Notes under the pieces: generated by a model
What the model saw: the letters and a program-made list of their open reading frames with translations, nothing else
What the model was told of the DNA's origin: nothing
Database searches by the model: none
Translations under genes and position numbers: made by a program
Part shown: piece after piece, positions 1-9,597 of the stretch
Position numbering within the stretch: the first letter of the stretch is position 1
Layout of the letters: every line of letters begins with the position of its first letter
Origin: Anaerosalibacter massiliensis
GTDB taxonomy: Bacteria > Bacillota > Clostridia > Tissierellales > Sporanaerobacteraceae
Reading direction: 5' to 3'
DNA length: 64,000 nt
NCBI GenBank assembly: GCA_000751555.1
Contig: CCEZ01000043.1
Span: forward strand, 372,001 to 436,000

Positions 1-29
1 ATATAATTTCTATGTCAAATAAAATAAAA

Positions 30-60
30 AAATAGGGACTGAATCATCAGTCCCTATTTT
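30..60 (-). terminator. Intrinsic terminator of the M42 operon
   Basis: A hairpin with 10-bp arms (AGGGACTGA / CAGTCCCT) is followed on the minus strand by a T-run. It overlaps the stop codon of the last M42 gene. Confidence 0.85.
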
Positions 61-1052
61 TCAATAGATTTCTCCAACAATTTAACTAACAAATCTACAG
101 AAGAATTAATATCTTTTTTTGAAGCCATTTCCACAGTTGAATGGACATACCTAGTAGGTATAGAAATTGCTCCTGTAGGAACTCCATCTCTAGTTAAATG
201 AATCGCTCCTGAATCTGTCCCTCCAAATTCCAATACTTCCATTTGATAAGGTATATTATTTTCCTCTGCAATTTCTATCATAAGATTTTTTACTTTAGGA
301 TGAGTAAGTATTGAATTATCTTTCACTTTAATAGCTGTACCCTTATTTAATCCAACAGCAAATCTTTTAGCCTTTGGAGTGTCACCAGTTGAAGTAACAT
401 CAATTGCAATACTTAAACTAGGGTTAATCTTATAAGCAGAAGTTCTAGCTCCTCTAAGACCAACTTCTTCTTGAACAGTGAATACAAAATACAAATCGTT
501 ATTGCTACTTTTAATTTTTTTAATAGCCTCAATAGCTACAAAGCATCCAATTCTATCATCTAAACATTTAGAAAAAATCACATTATCATTTTCAGAAAAA
601 CCTGACTCATAAACACAAATATCTCCTATATTGATCTTTTCTACTGCTTCTTCTTTATTTGAAACTCCAATATCTATGAACATATTTTCAAGTTTCAATT
701 TTCCCATATTATCTACAGGCTCTGAAAATATAACTCCAACAGTCCCATTTTCAAAAATAACTTTTTGTCCAAGAGATATAAAAGGAGAAATTCCTCCTAT
801 ATTTGTAAATCTTAAAAAACCTTCATCATCAATATCAGTTACCATTAAACCTATTTGATCCATATGAGCTGCAATCATTATTTTTTTGCCTTTCCCTTTT
901 TTTCTCCCAATTAAATTACCTAATGGATCTATTTCAATTTCATCAACATAATCTTTAATTTCATCCATTATAAAGTTCCTAATATTATTCTCATTTCCCG
1001 ATGGTGAATATATCTCTACTAGTTTCTTAGCTAACTCACTATTAAAAGCCAT
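54..1052 (-). CDS. M42 family metallo-aminopeptidase (copy 1)
   Basis: Cytosolic dinuclear-metal aminopeptidase of the M42 (FrvX/YsdC, TET) family, which trims peptides. The sequence shows the family's ligand blocks: His63 in AAHMD, Asp165 in CLDDR, the catalytic Glu pair near 195 in VQEEVG, and Asp217 in AIDVT. Its 332 aa is normal for the family. The ATG follows a GGGGG ribosome-binding site and directly abuts the stop of the upstream paralogue. It is the last of three adjacent M42 genes, and its stop codon lies inside the terminator hairpin. Substrate is unknown; glutamyl/aspartyl or broad peptidase activity is possible. Confidence 0.9.
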   Translation of the reverse strand: MAFNSELAKKLVEIYSPSGNENNIRNFIMDEIKDYVDEIEIDPLGNLIGRKKGKGKKIMIAAHMDQIGLMVTDIDDEGFLRFTNIGGISPFISLGQKVIFENGTVGVIFSEPVDNMGKLKLENMFIDIGVSNKEEAVEKINIGDICVYESGFSENDNVIFSKCLDDRIGCFVAIEAIKKIKSSNNDLYFVFTVQEEVGLRGARTSAYKINPSLSIAIDVTSTGDTPKAKRFAVGLNKGTAIKVKDNSILTHPKVKNLMIEIAEENNIPYQMEVLEFGGTDSGAIHLTRDGVPTGAISIPTRYVHSTVEMASKKDINSSVDLLVKLLEKSIEK

Positions 1053-2072
1053 TTAAAAATCCCCCTTTTTAATTTCACTTAATATAGATTTTAAAAGTTT
1101 AAAAGTATTCTCATAGTCTTCCTTTGCCATGACAGATATAGGTGAATGTATATATCTACATGGTACTGAAATTGTTGTTGTAATAGATCCTTCTTTAGTT
1201 TGATGAATTTTACCTGAATCATTTCCTCCAAAACTAGTTTTCCTAAATTGATAAGGTATATTGTTTTTTTCCGCAATATTAACTATATATTTTCTAAAAT
1301 TAATATTAAATAATGTTGTTCTATCTATTAAAGATATAGCAGGCCCCTTTTTTAACTTAGTAGGAATTAAATGTTCGTCTGTTTCTGGAGAGTCTGAACA
1401 AAGAGTTCCCTCTAAAATTATACTAATTTCAGGTTCAACGGTATAAGTTGCTGGTCCAGCTCCTACTAAACCTACTTCTTCCATAACAGTAAATACAGCA
1501 TAAAAACCGAATTTTGTATTTTCTTTAATCAAATCTATAAGAAGACTACATCCTACTCTATTATCTAAAGCCTTGGCTTTTATTAAATCATTTCCAAATT
1601 CTATGTATTCACTATAAAATATTGCATAGTCTCCTATAGAAATTAAGTCTTCTGCCTCTTCTCTGCTGTTTGCACCTATGTCAATATAAAGTTGCTCTAA
1701 TTTTAATGCTTTGAGACGTTCTTCCTTTTTCTGCAAATGTATAGGTTTAGCACCTATAACACCTGGTATTTGTTTTTTACCAACTATTACAGGTTTAGAT
1801 ACAAGAATTCTTTCATCTATTCCACCAACAGTTGTAAATTTCAAAAGTCCGGAATCATCTATATCAGTTATAATAAATCCTACTTCATCCATATGGGCTG
1901 TTATCATTAACTTAGGAAAACTATTCTCTCCTTTTTTATAGGCAATTACATTTCCTATTTTATCAACTTGTATTTCATCTACATAATCTTTTATTTCCTC
2001 AATGATTATATCTCTAACATCTTTTTCATTTCCTGAAACTCCAGAAGCTTCAGTTAATTTTTCTAATAACAT
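1053..2072 (-). CDS. M42 family metallo-aminopeptidase (copy 2, divergent)
   Basis: Second M42 peptidase, 339 aa. Visible motifs are His60 in TAHMDEVG, the bridging Asp in KALDNR, the Glu pair in VMEEVGLVGAG and a C-terminal HS motif. It differs from its neighbours where they read AIDV: here the block is ILEG, replacing the usual Asp with Glu, and LDDR is LDNR. Substrate range or metal binding may differ, or the copy may be a regulatory subunit of a mixed TET particle (inference). The start overlaps the upstream gene by 10 nt after a GGAGGGG site, so the genes are translationally coupled. Confidence 0.85.
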   Translation of the reverse strand: MLLEKLTEASGVSGNEKDVRDIIIEEIKDYVDEIQVDKIGNVIAYKKGENSFPKLMITAHMDEVGFIITDIDDSGLLKFTTVGGIDERILVSKPVIVGKKQIPGVIGAKPIHLQKKEERLKALKLEQLYIDIGANSREEAEDLISIGDYAIFYSEYIEFGNDLIKAKALDNRVGCSLLIDLIKENTKFGFYAVFTVMEEVGLVGAGPATYTVEPEISIILEGTLCSDSPETDEHLIPTKLKKGPAISLIDRTTLFNINFRKYIVNIAEKNNIPYQFRKTSFGGNDSGKIHQTKEGSITTTISVPCRYIHSPISVMAKEDYENTFKLLKSILSEIKKGDF

Positions 2073-3124
2073 AATAACCCCTCCAAATTTTCATTTGAAA
2101 TTGAAGATATAAAGAAAGTTAATAATTTTGCTGTATTTTCTATATCTTTTAAATCAACAACTTCAACAGAAGTATGCATATATCTTAATGGAATAGAAAT
2201 ACATAGAGTAGGGATACCTTGTCTAGTAATTTGGATGGCTCTTGCATCAGTTCCTGTAGGACCAGGATCTACTTCTAATTGAAACGGTATATTATAATCT
2301 TTAGCTACACTTACTAGTTTTTCTCTCAATCCAGGATGAATATTCCCTCCTAAAGTAATTCCTGGCCCTTTACCCATTTCTAAAGTATCTTCTTTAGGTA
2401 ATTCAGGGGTAGAACCAAATCCTACATCTATTGCAATACCTATATCAGGGTTTATATTATATGCACTTGTAGCTGCTCCTCTGCATCCTACTTCTTCTTG
2501 AACAGTAGATACAAAATAAATATCAGGATGATGATTTATAGTATTTAATTTTCTGATACATTCATATAATGTAACTACTCCTGCTCTGTCATCTAAGGCT
2601 TTACCAGTTACTCTATTACCTTGCAATTTTATTAACTCTCTTTTAATAGTAATACTATCCCCTATTTGCACAATATTTTTAATATCTTTTCTATCTAAAC
2701 CTAGATCAATGGACATATCTTCTATCTTTACAGAATTGTTTCTCTCAGCTTCTTCTTGTAGATGAGGAGGTTTTGCACCTATTATGCCAAATAAGTTCTT
2801 TTTACCATGTACTATAACTTCTTGGCCTAAAAGGGTTCTAGGATCTATCCCTCCAATTGTTGAAAATCTTATAAATCCTCCATCTTCAATGTCTGTAACT
2901 ATCAACCCAATTTCATCCATATGTGCTGCTAACATAATTTTAATTCTATCCTTATTGTTACTTAAAGTACCTTTTTTAATAGCTATTATATTTCCAAGAT
3001 TATCAGTTCTTATTTCATCAGAATATTTATCAAAAGCAGAAATAATTGTATCTTTAATTTTGTATTCATAGCCAGAAACTCCATGAGAATCAGATAAAAT
3101 TTTGAGAAAATCTTCTGTTTTCAT
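2063..3124 (-). CDS. M42 family metallo-aminopeptidase (copy 3)
   Basis: First gene of the three-gene M42 operon, 353 aa. Key residues are present: His68 in AAHMDEIG, Asp in KALDDR, the Glu pair in VQEEVGCRGA and AIDVG. The segment before the metal Glu pair resembles the other two copies, so they are ancient tandem duplicates. Start ATG follows a GGGGG site. The protein is probably a self-compartmentalising cytosolic aminopeptidase, as is known for M42 enzymes. Confidence 0.88.
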   Translation of the reverse strand: MKTEDFLKILSDSHGVSGYEYKIKDTIISAFDKYSDEIRTDNLGNIIAIKKGTLSNNKDRIKIMLAAHMDEIGLIVTDIEDGGFIRFSTIGGIDPRTLLGQEVIVHGKKNLFGIIGAKPPHLQEEAERNNSVKIEDMSIDLGLDRKDIKNIVQIGDSITIKRELIKLQGNRVTGKALDDRAGVVTLYECIRKLNTINHHPDIYFVSTVQEEVGCRGAATSAYNINPDIGIAIDVGFGSTPELPKEDTLEMGKGPGITLGGNIHPGLREKLVSVAKDYNIPFQLEVDPGPTGTDARAIQITRQGIPTLCISIPLRYMHTSVEVVDLKDIENTAKLLTFFISSISNENLEGLLCY

Positions 3125-3179
3125 TAAAAACGCCCCCTTATTGGTCTTATTATACCATAATTTTTAATTATTAGATTGT

Positions 3180-3956
3180 CTAAATAATTTTTCTATAAAA
3201 AAATGTTCTCACAGGCTTAAAGTTATATCTATCTGGTAGAATAATCTGCTCAGTACTTCCAACAAATAGTATTCCTTCATCTGATAAACTATTATAGAAT
3301 TTCTCATATAATAATTCCTTTCCCTCTTCAGTAAAATATATCATTACATTTCTACATATTATTAAATCTATATTTTTAGGAAAAGAATCCTTTAATAAAT
3401 CCATTTTTTCAAATTTTACACATTCTTTTATCTCGTCTTTTATCCTATAGTTAGATTTTAGAGGAGAGAAGTATTTATTTTTAAATTCTATAGGTAGATT
3501 TCCTAACGCTTTTTTATTATATATACCAATTTTAGCCTTCTTTATGGCTTCCATATCTATATCTGTGGCTAATATATTTATATCTTTTAAATTGAAAAAT
3601 TTACTTAATAACATTACCATAGAATAAGGTTCTTCACCTGTAGAACATGCACTACTCCAAATCCTAAGAGGCTTGTCCTTTTTCTTAATAAGACCAGAAA
3701 GAATATATTTTTCTAAAACTTCCCATTGTTTCGGATTTCTATAAAATTCCGAAACATTTATAGTTAGATAGTTTACAAATTCGTTTAATAATTCCTCGTT
3801 ATTTTTTAAGCTAATAAAATAATCATCAAAGTCTTTAAAATTATTTCTAGTAACTAAAGAACCTATTCTTCGTTTCATTTGCTTTTCTTTATAAAGATTT
3901 AAATCTATATCTATTAGCTCTTTTACTTGTTTTTTAAATACTTCATATTTTTCCAT
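3180..3956 (-). CDS. cheR: CheR-type protein-glutamate O-methyltransferase
   Basis: SAM-dependent methyltransferase that methylates glutamates of chemoreceptors. At 258 aa it has the N-terminal helical CheR domain (about residues 1-75) and the catalytic domain, with the SAM-binding segment SSACSTGEEPYS near 103 and CRNVMIYF near 200. No other chemotaxis gene is nearby, so it is an orphan copy, which is common in Clostridia. It is preceded by the terminator of the ispH operon and so has its own promoter. ATG follows AAGGGG. Confidence 0.9.
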   Translation of the reverse strand: MEKYEVFKKQVKELIDIDLNLYKEKQMKRRIGSLVTRNNFKDFDDYFISLKNNEELLNEFVNYLTINVSEFYRNPKQWEVLEKYILSGLIKKKDKPLRIWSSACSTGEEPYSMVMLLSKFFNLKDINILATDIDMEAIKKAKIGIYNKKALGNLPIEFKNKYFSPLKSNYRIKDEIKECVKFEKMDLLKDSFPKNIDLIICRNVMIYFTEEGKELLYEKFYNSLSDEGILFVGSTEQIILPDRYNFKPVRTFFYRKII

Positions 3957-4002
3957 GATTCAACCCCTTTGCATTATTGTATACCTCTTATTTTAGCAAT
4001 AA

Positions 4003-4031
4003 AAAAGAACTGTGGCAAATAAAAGCCACAG
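4003..4031 (-). terminator. Intrinsic terminator after ispH-S1
   Basis: Stem CTGTGGC/GCCACAG followed on the minus strand by TTCTTTTTT. It ends the aroH-cmk-plsC-ispH transcription direction and separates it from cheR. Confidence 0.8.
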
Positions 4032-4120
4032 ATTAATGTAAAGGGGGTCTTGATGTATTTTGTGAGGTCATTTAATATCTTTGACAATTAAATTTTTTTT
4101 ATACATAAACCCCCAAAGTT

Positions 4121-6085
4121 TTATTCTTTATCTTTTATTATTTCTTCAATAGTACTATCAATTTCTTTATTTTCTATAACATATTCTTCATTTTCCTCTT
4201 CATCTAATGCTTCTTTCATACTAAGACTAATACGCTCTTTATCTTCATTTATATCCATGATTTTAACTTTAACCTTTTCTCCAATTTTCAATTTATCAGA
4301 TGGCCTATTTATATGTTCATTTGAAATTTGAGATATGTGAACTAAGCCATCTACTCCTGAATCAAGTCTTACAAATGCACCAAAATCTAATAAATTAACA
4401 ACATTACCCTCAACAATATCTCCAATATTACATTCTTCTATAAATATTTCCCATGGTTTTGGAAGTGTTTGTTTTAATCCAAGAGAAATTCTATTTTTAT
4501 CTTTATCAAAATTTAAAACCTCAACTTTAATTTCTTCACCTTCACTTATGACTTCAGAAGGATGCTTAATTTTATTCCAGGATAGATCCGAAATGTGGAC
4601 TAAACCATCAATACCTCCTATATCTACAAAAGCACCAAAGTTTGTAATTCTCTTAATTTCTCCCTTAATTATTTTTCCTATCTCAAGATTTTCCCATATT
4701 TTCTCCTTCATTTCATTTAATTCTTCCATTTCTACTTCTTTTCTAGATAATATTATTCTATTTTTGTTTCTATTAAAATCAGTTATTTTTACTAAAAGAG
4801 TTTTTCCTTTATAATTCTCTAAATTTTTAACGTATTTTACAGATAACAAAGAAGCAGGAATAAATGCTCTTAAACCATTTACAAGAGCTATAACTCCACC
4901 TTTAACTATTTCTACTACTTTACACTCTACTTTTTCTTGGTTCTCATATATTTGTTCAACTTTATCCCAATTTTTTATAGTTTCTACTCTCTTAGTTGAA
5001 AGTACTACATTCCCCTCTCCATCATCTAAGTTAAGCACATATACTTCTATTTCATCATCTTCTTTAAAAAGTTCCTTAGGAGAAAGATTAGGTTCATTTG
5101 AAAGTTCTGATCTTTCTATGATTCCATCGGATTTATATCCTACATTAACTATTACCTCATTATCAGTAACAAGAATAACCTTTCCCTTCACAATGCTTCC
5201 ACGTTGTAAATAAATCATAGAATCTTCTATGGCTTTCATCATTTCATCATTATTTATATTTTCCATTTTATCAATTACCTCCTTAATGATCCAATCAGGT
5301 GTTGAAGCACCTGCTGTTAATCCCACAGTTTCATATCCTGAAATAGTTTCTAATGATAAATCATCAATTGTTTCAATATGATATACATTTTGACAGTATT
5401 TTTTACTTATTTCTACTAATTTATTTGTATTTGAGCTATGATATCCTCCAATTACAATCATTGCCTCAACTTTTTTCGCTATATCTTTACAAGAATTTTG
5501 TCTTAGGCTTGTAGCATTACAAATGGTATTAAATATCTCCAATTCATCAACTTTATTTGAAACTATATCTACCAATGTATTAAATTTATCTAAAGTATTG
5601 GTTGTTTGCGATAATATACATGCTTTTTTTAAATTAGGTAAATTTTCCGCTTCTTCTTTATTATTAATAATTATACCTTCATTATTGCACCATCCATTTA
5701 TTCCAATAACTTCTGGATGTTCTTTATCTCCAATAATAATAATTTTATAACCATTTTTCCAATACTCATTTGCCTTTTTATGAATATTTTTTACATAAGG
5801 ACATGTACAATCAATTACATCTAGATTTTTATTCTTTATATTTTCATAAATATTATTAGGAATACCATGAGATCTTATGATTACTTTTCCGTTTTTAATA
5901 TCATCAATAGAATTAGCAACTTTTAAGCCTAAACCATTTAATTTTTCAACAGCTTGTTTATTGTGTATGAGAGGTCCTAAGGAATAAATAGAATCATTTT
6001 CTTTTTCTAATTCATCTGTACTCATATCTACAGCTCTTTTAACACCAAAACAAAACCCCGCATTATCAGCTATAATAATCTCCAT
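4121..6085 (-). CDS. ispH: IspH (HMB-PP reductase) fused to S1 RNA-binding domains
   Basis: Bifunctional 654-aa protein. Residues ~1-285 are 4-hydroxy-3-methylbut-2-enyl diphosphate reductase, the last MEP-pathway step, with the [4Fe-4S] cysteines in AGFCFGVKRAV, DCTCPYVK and ICNATSLRQ. Residues ~300-640 form four S1 OB-fold repeats, the last two with canonical GAFV...GLVHIS. This fusion is known in Clostridia, where the S1 half is annotated as ribosomal protein S1-like. I chose the second ATG (MEIII) because GGAAGG sits 8 nt before it; the first ATG overlaps that site. It is linked to plsC and cmk, the classical cmk-plsC-ispH/rpsA order. Confidence 0.93.
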   Translation of the reverse strand: MEIIIADNAGFCFGVKRAVDMSTDELEKENDSIYSLGPLIHNKQAVEKLNGLGLKVANSIDDIKNGKVIIRSHGIPNNIYENIKNKNLDVIDCTCPYVKNIHKKANEYWKNGYKIIIIGDKEHPEVIGINGWCNNEGIIINNKEEAENLPNLKKACILSQTTNTLDKFNTLVDIVSNKVDELEIFNTICNATSLRQNSCKDIAKKVEAMIVIGGYHSSNTNKLVEISKKYCQNVYHIETIDDLSLETISGYETVGLTAGASTPDWIIKEVIDKMENINNDEMMKAIEDSMIYLQRGSIVKGKVILVTDNEVIVNVGYKSDGIIERSELSNEPNLSPKELFKEDDEIEVYVLNLDDGEGNVVLSTKRVETIKNWDKVEQIYENQEKVECKVVEIVKGGVIALVNGLRAFIPASLLSVKYVKNLENYKGKTLLVKITDFNRNKNRIILSRKEVEMEELNEMKEKIWENLEIGKIIKGEIKRITNFGAFVDIGGIDGLVHISDLSWNKIKHPSEVISEGEEIKVEVLNFDKDKNRISLGLKQTLPKPWEIFIEECNIGDIVEGNVVNLLDFGAFVRLDSGVDGLVHISQISNEHINRPSDKLKIGEKVKVKIMDINEDKERISLSMKEALDEEENEEYVIENKEIDSTIEEIIKDKE

Positions 6086-6107
6086 TTTTTTCATCCTTCC
6101 AAATAAA

Positions 6108-6689
6108 TTATTTTAAAGAATATATTGCCTTCATTATCTCTTGACTAAGAATTTTATAATCCTCTGTTCTAATTTTTTTATTATAATATTCACTAAAATA
6201 TATAGGTTCTCCTATGTTTATTTTAATTTTACTGAAAGGTTTATATTTAGATTCAATGTGTATGGGAACTATTGGTGCCTTTGCTTTTATACTTATTAAT
6301 GCAATACCAGGTTTAGCATTTTCAATATTTTCTTCATAAACTCTGGTCCCTTCTGGAAATATACCTAGAACTTCATTATTTTTTAATACTGTTAAAGAAT
6401 TTCTTATTGCAGACAAATCTGCAGACTTCCTATCTACCGGAAATGCTCCTAATGCACTTACTAACCAACCTAAAAATTTATTTTCAAATAGCTCTTTTTT
6501 GGCCATAAATCTTATTCTTCTAGGAATAGCTATACCTAAAATAACAGGATCTAATTCACTAATATGATTAGAACATAGAATAACCTTCCCCTCAGTAGGT
6601 ATATTCTCTTTCCCTGTTATTCTAAATCTAAATATAATTCTAAAGATAATATTACCAATTAAATGACAAAACTTATAGAAAAATAACAT
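6108..6689 (-). CDS. plsC: 1-acyl-sn-glycerol-3-phosphate acyltransferase
   Basis: Membrane-associated acyltransferase making phosphatidic acid from lysophosphatidate. It has the HX4D catalytic motif (NHISELD, His42/Asp47), the FPEGTR substrate motif near 117 and an N-terminal hydrophobic segment. Its 193 aa is the usual size. It starts 3 nt after the cmk stop with a GGGAGG site, so it is in one operon with cmk and ispH-S1. Confidence 0.92.
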   Translation of the reverse strand: MLFFYKFCHLIGNIIFRIIFRFRITGKENIPTEGKVILCSNHISELDPVILGIAIPRRIRFMAKKELFENKFLGWLVSALGAFPVDRKSADLSAIRNSLTVLKNNEVLGIFPEGTRVYEENIENAKPGIALISIKAKAPIVPIHIESKYKPFSKIKINIGEPIYFSEYYNKKIRTEDYKILSQEIMKAIYSLK

Positions 6690-6692
6690 CTG

Positions 6693-7361
6693 TTACCTCC
6701 CTTCGACTATATCAACTATTAAATTGACAGATTCATTTATAGATTTATAAGTAGTATTTATTTCAATAGCGTCCTTAGCTTTTTTTAGAGGACCAATAGC
6801 TCTAGTACTATCCAATTCATCCCTTTTTTCAATCTCTTTTTTTATTTGTTCCAATGAAATACTTTTTTCACATTTTTGAATTAAATCTTTATATCTTCTT
6901 TTAGCTCTTTCTTCAATAGAAGCAGTAATATAAAATTTAAAATTTGATTTTGGAAGAACTACAGTACCTATATCTCTACCATCCATTATAATATTTTTAT
7001 CTTTAGCAATATCTCTTTGTAATCTAATCATACCATTTCTAACCTCTCTAATTTTTGCAATATCTGATACATTTTGACTAATAATATTATCTCTAATCTG
7101 CTTGTCTACATTTTTATTATCTAAGTAAATATGTCCATTTATAAAATCTATATAAGTGCTATTTAATTCTTCTATAATTTTAATTTCATCATTTAAATTT
7201 ATTCCTTTTTCTAGTACTTTAAGAGTAAAGGCCCTATACATTGCACCTGTATCAATATATTCTATATTCATTTTCTTAGCAACTAATTTAGAAATAGTAC
7301 TTTTTCCTGCACCTGCTGGTCCATCTACAGCAATGGAAATATTATTATATTTATTTTTCAT
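6693..7361 (-). CDS. cmk: Cytidylate kinase
   Basis: Phosphorylates CMP/dCMP using ATP. The P-loop is VDGPAGAGKST near the N-terminus and MDGRDIGTVV is the characteristic CMP-kinase block. I chose the internal ATG (MKNKYNN) because AAGGAGG lies 8 nt upstream; the longer frame adds 12 residues without a site of its own. The protein is then 222 aa, typical for the family. First of the cmk-plsC-ispH trio. Confidence 0.94.
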   Translation of the reverse strand: MKNKYNNISIAVDGPAGAGKSTISKLVAKKMNIEYIDTGAMYRAFTLKVLEKGINLNDEIKIIEELNSTYIDFINGHIYLDNKNVDKQIRDNIISQNVSDIAKIREVRNGMIRLQRDIAKDKNIIMDGRDIGTVVLPKSNFKFYITASIEERAKRRYKDLIQKCEKSISLEQIKKEIEKRDELDSTRAIGPLKKAKDAIEINTTYKSINESVNLIVDIVEGR

Positions 7362-7416
7362 AATTAAATCCTCCTTATGTAAAACTATAACCACCATTTG
7401 GTGGTTTTGTTATTCT

Positions 7417-7779
7417 TTATTTATTTAAATCAGGTCTTAAGTTTTTTGCCTCCTTTAAATAAACATGCTTTACACTATTTTGACCTATACTAGAATCATA
7501 CAAGACCATTACTCGTATACATTTTTTCAAATTATCCAAAACTTCCATTTCATTGAAGCACATTAGTGCAGCATTTTTATATCCAATAACTCTAGCAGCT
7601 TTTGCAGGATATTCTTTGTTTAAATCTCTGGTAGAGGAAAACAAAATACTAATTACTTTTTCTTTATCAAGATTATTTTTTCTTTCTATTTCTTTTAATA
7701 ATTCAATAGTATTTGAAATTATACTTTTACTATTATTTTCCTCTACTGTAGTAGCACCTCTTATAGCAATAGTACCCAT
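7417..7779 (-). CDS. aroH: Chorismate mutase, AroH type
   Basis: Monofunctional chorismate mutase converting chorismate to prephenate for Phe/Tyr synthesis. At 120 aa it has the AroH trimer-fold signatures: Arg7 in IRGATT, the LFSSTRDL block, CFNEM (the catalytic Glu) and RVMVLYD (Arg90 region). A small hairpin (AACCACC/GGTGGTT) lies between it and cmk. Confidence 0.93.
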   Translation of the reverse strand: MGTIAIRGATTVEENNSKSIISNTIELLKEIERKNNLDKEKVISILFSSTRDLNKEYPAKAARVIGYKNAALMCFNEMEVLDNLKKCIRVMVLYDSSIGQNSVKHVYLKEAKNLRPDLNK

Positions 7780-7828
7780 TATACCACTATCCTTTTTTAT
7801 TATATATTAAAAATATTAATCTCTCAAG

Positions 7829-8275
7829 CTATTTTAGTTTTACATTTCCTAATATTTCAATACTTTGAGATGTAGATACAATTGTATCCAATTTTGGACT
7901 TTCAATATTTTTACTAATACCAATTAATTTTACTGTAGCCTTATCCATATATTTTGTTCCATCAATTTCAATTAAATCATTATTTGAAACATTTATTTCA
8001 ATTTCATCTTTTTTTGAAAAATCTCCTTTCTTTTCACCATTAATTAATATACTGATATTCTCTTGACTATTATCTTCAAGTTTTAATATTATTACCCCAT
8101 TTTCTAATTCATTAAATTTATTCAAGGAGATATATTTTATATCATTATTAAATTTAGTTGTGCTTATTATATTTTCATCTTTTATATTTATAAATTGTAT
8201 ACATATTAAAGAAATTAAGCCTATTATAGCAAAAGTTAAGATAATTGATTCAATTTTCTTAAATAAGTTGTCCAT
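7829..8275 (-). CDS. DUF4330-like membrane-anchored protein
   Basis: 148-aa protein with one N-terminal transmembrane segment (about residues 10-28) and an extracytoplasmic beta-rich domain with no catalytic motif. The layout resembles DUF4330 proteins of Firmicutes. A clean AGGAGG site precedes ATG. Function is unknown; it lies in its own small unit between aroH and a flavoprotein. Confidence 0.55.
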   Translation of the reverse strand: MDNLFKKIESIILTFAIIGLISLICIQFINIKDENIISTTKFNNDIKYISLNKFNELENGVIILKLEDNSQENISILINGEKKGDFSKKDEIEINVSNNDLIEIDGTKYMDKATVKLIGISKNIESPKLDTIVSTSQSIEILGNVKLK

Positions 8276-8356
8276 AGTATCCTCCTATACATTATTTTAT
8301 ATATTATAGTTTATGTAATAAACTTATAAATAATGTATAAGAAAACTAGTTTTAAG

Positions 8357-9586
8357 TTAACAATTGATACCCGCTAAATAACCAGTAGAATATGCATTTT
8401 GTAAATTATATCCTCCAGTTAGAGAATCTACATCAATTACTTCGCCTGCAAAAAATAATCCTTTAACTAATTTGGATTCCATAGTAGAAGGATTTATTTC
8501 TAAAGTAGAAATTCCTCCAGATGTAATAATAGCTTCTTCTATAGGTCTAAATTTAAGAAAATTTAATTTTAATTTTTTTATATTTTCTATAAGTCTAATA
8601 CGTTCTTCTTTAGTTATTTGATTAATATATTGACTTTCATTAATATTCGACAATCTTAATATAATAGGAATAAGTTTTTGGGGTAATAAATCTTTTAATC
8701 CATTTTTAATTTGTTTATTATTATATTTATCAAAATCTTTTAAAATTCTATTATCAAGTTTTTCAAAAGATAATGCCGGTTTTAAATCTATATAAAGAAT
8801 TATTTCTTCCTTTGCTGATACATGTTTATTGATAATATTACTCATAGTTAAAATTATTGGACCTGTTAGTCCAAAATGAGTAAATAACATTTCTCCAAAG
8901 TTTTCATATGTTTTTTTATTTCCTATATAAGCTGATATGCTTATATTTTTCAATGTTAGTCCTTGCAAATCTCTAACCCATTTTTCCTTAGTTTCACATG
9001 GTACTAATCCAGGCTTTAATGCTATAGTTGAATGTCCTAAATCTTTTGCAAATTTATATCCATCTCCTGTAGAACCTGTTATAGGATAAGATTTCCCTCC
9101 TGTTGCAATTATTACTTTATCAAAATTTTCACTAGAACTATCCTTAAATGTTAATGTGAAAAAACCATCCCTATGAGAGACTTTATTAACTTCTTTATTT
9201 AATATTATATCTACATTCTTTTCAATTAAAAATTTTTCAAAAGCCTTTATAATATCACTAGATTTATCTGAAACTGGAAAAATTCTTCCTCCTCTTTCAA
9301 CTTTAGTTTTAAGACCACATTTATTCAAAAGAGCTAATATATCCCTGTTAGTATAGCTATATAATGCACTATATAAAAAATCTTTATTAGTAGTCACATT
9401 ATCTAAAAAAGTCTCCACATCAGCATTATTAGTTATATTGCAACGACCTTTTCCAGTTATAAATAATTTTTTCCCTAGTTTGTTATTTTTTTCAAACAAT
9501 TTCACTTCTTTATTTCGAGAACTTGCAAATCCTGCAGCTATTATACCAGCAGGTCCTCCACCTATTACTGCTACCTTTTCTTTCAT
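8357..9586 (-). CDS. NAD(P)/FAD-dependent oxidoreductase, YhiN/HI0933 family
   Basis: 409-aa flavoprotein. The FAD-binding Rossmann motif is GGGPAGIIAAG at the N-terminus. The family marker KLGKKLFITGKGRCNITN is near 40, the ATGGKSYPITGSTGDGY segment is near 165, and the C-terminal flavin block is FAGEVIDVDSLTGGYNLQ. Members are widespread but the physiological substrate is not established. It is separated by 11 nt from the downstream end of a phosphatase gene transcribed ahead of it. Confidence 0.85.
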   Translation of the reverse strand: MKEKVAVIGGGPAGIIAAGFASSRNKEVKLFEKNNKLGKKLFITGKGRCNITNNADVETFLDNVTTNKDFLYSALYSYTNRDILALLNKCGLKTKVERGGRIFPVSDKSSDIIKAFEKFLIEKNVDIILNKEVNKVSHRDGFFTLTFKDSSSENFDKVIIATGGKSYPITGSTGDGYKFAKDLGHSTIALKPGLVPCETKEKWVRDLQGLTLKNISISAYIGNKKTYENFGEMLFTHFGLTGPIILTMSNIINKHVSAKEEIILYIDLKPALSFEKLDNRILKDFDKYNNKQIKNGLKDLLPQKLIPIILRLSNINESQYINQITKEERIRLIENIKKLKLNFLKFRPIEEAIITSGGISTLEINPSTMESKLVKGLFFAGEVIDVDSLTGGYNLQNAYSTGYLAGINC

Positions 9587-9597
9587 TGATTTTCCTC

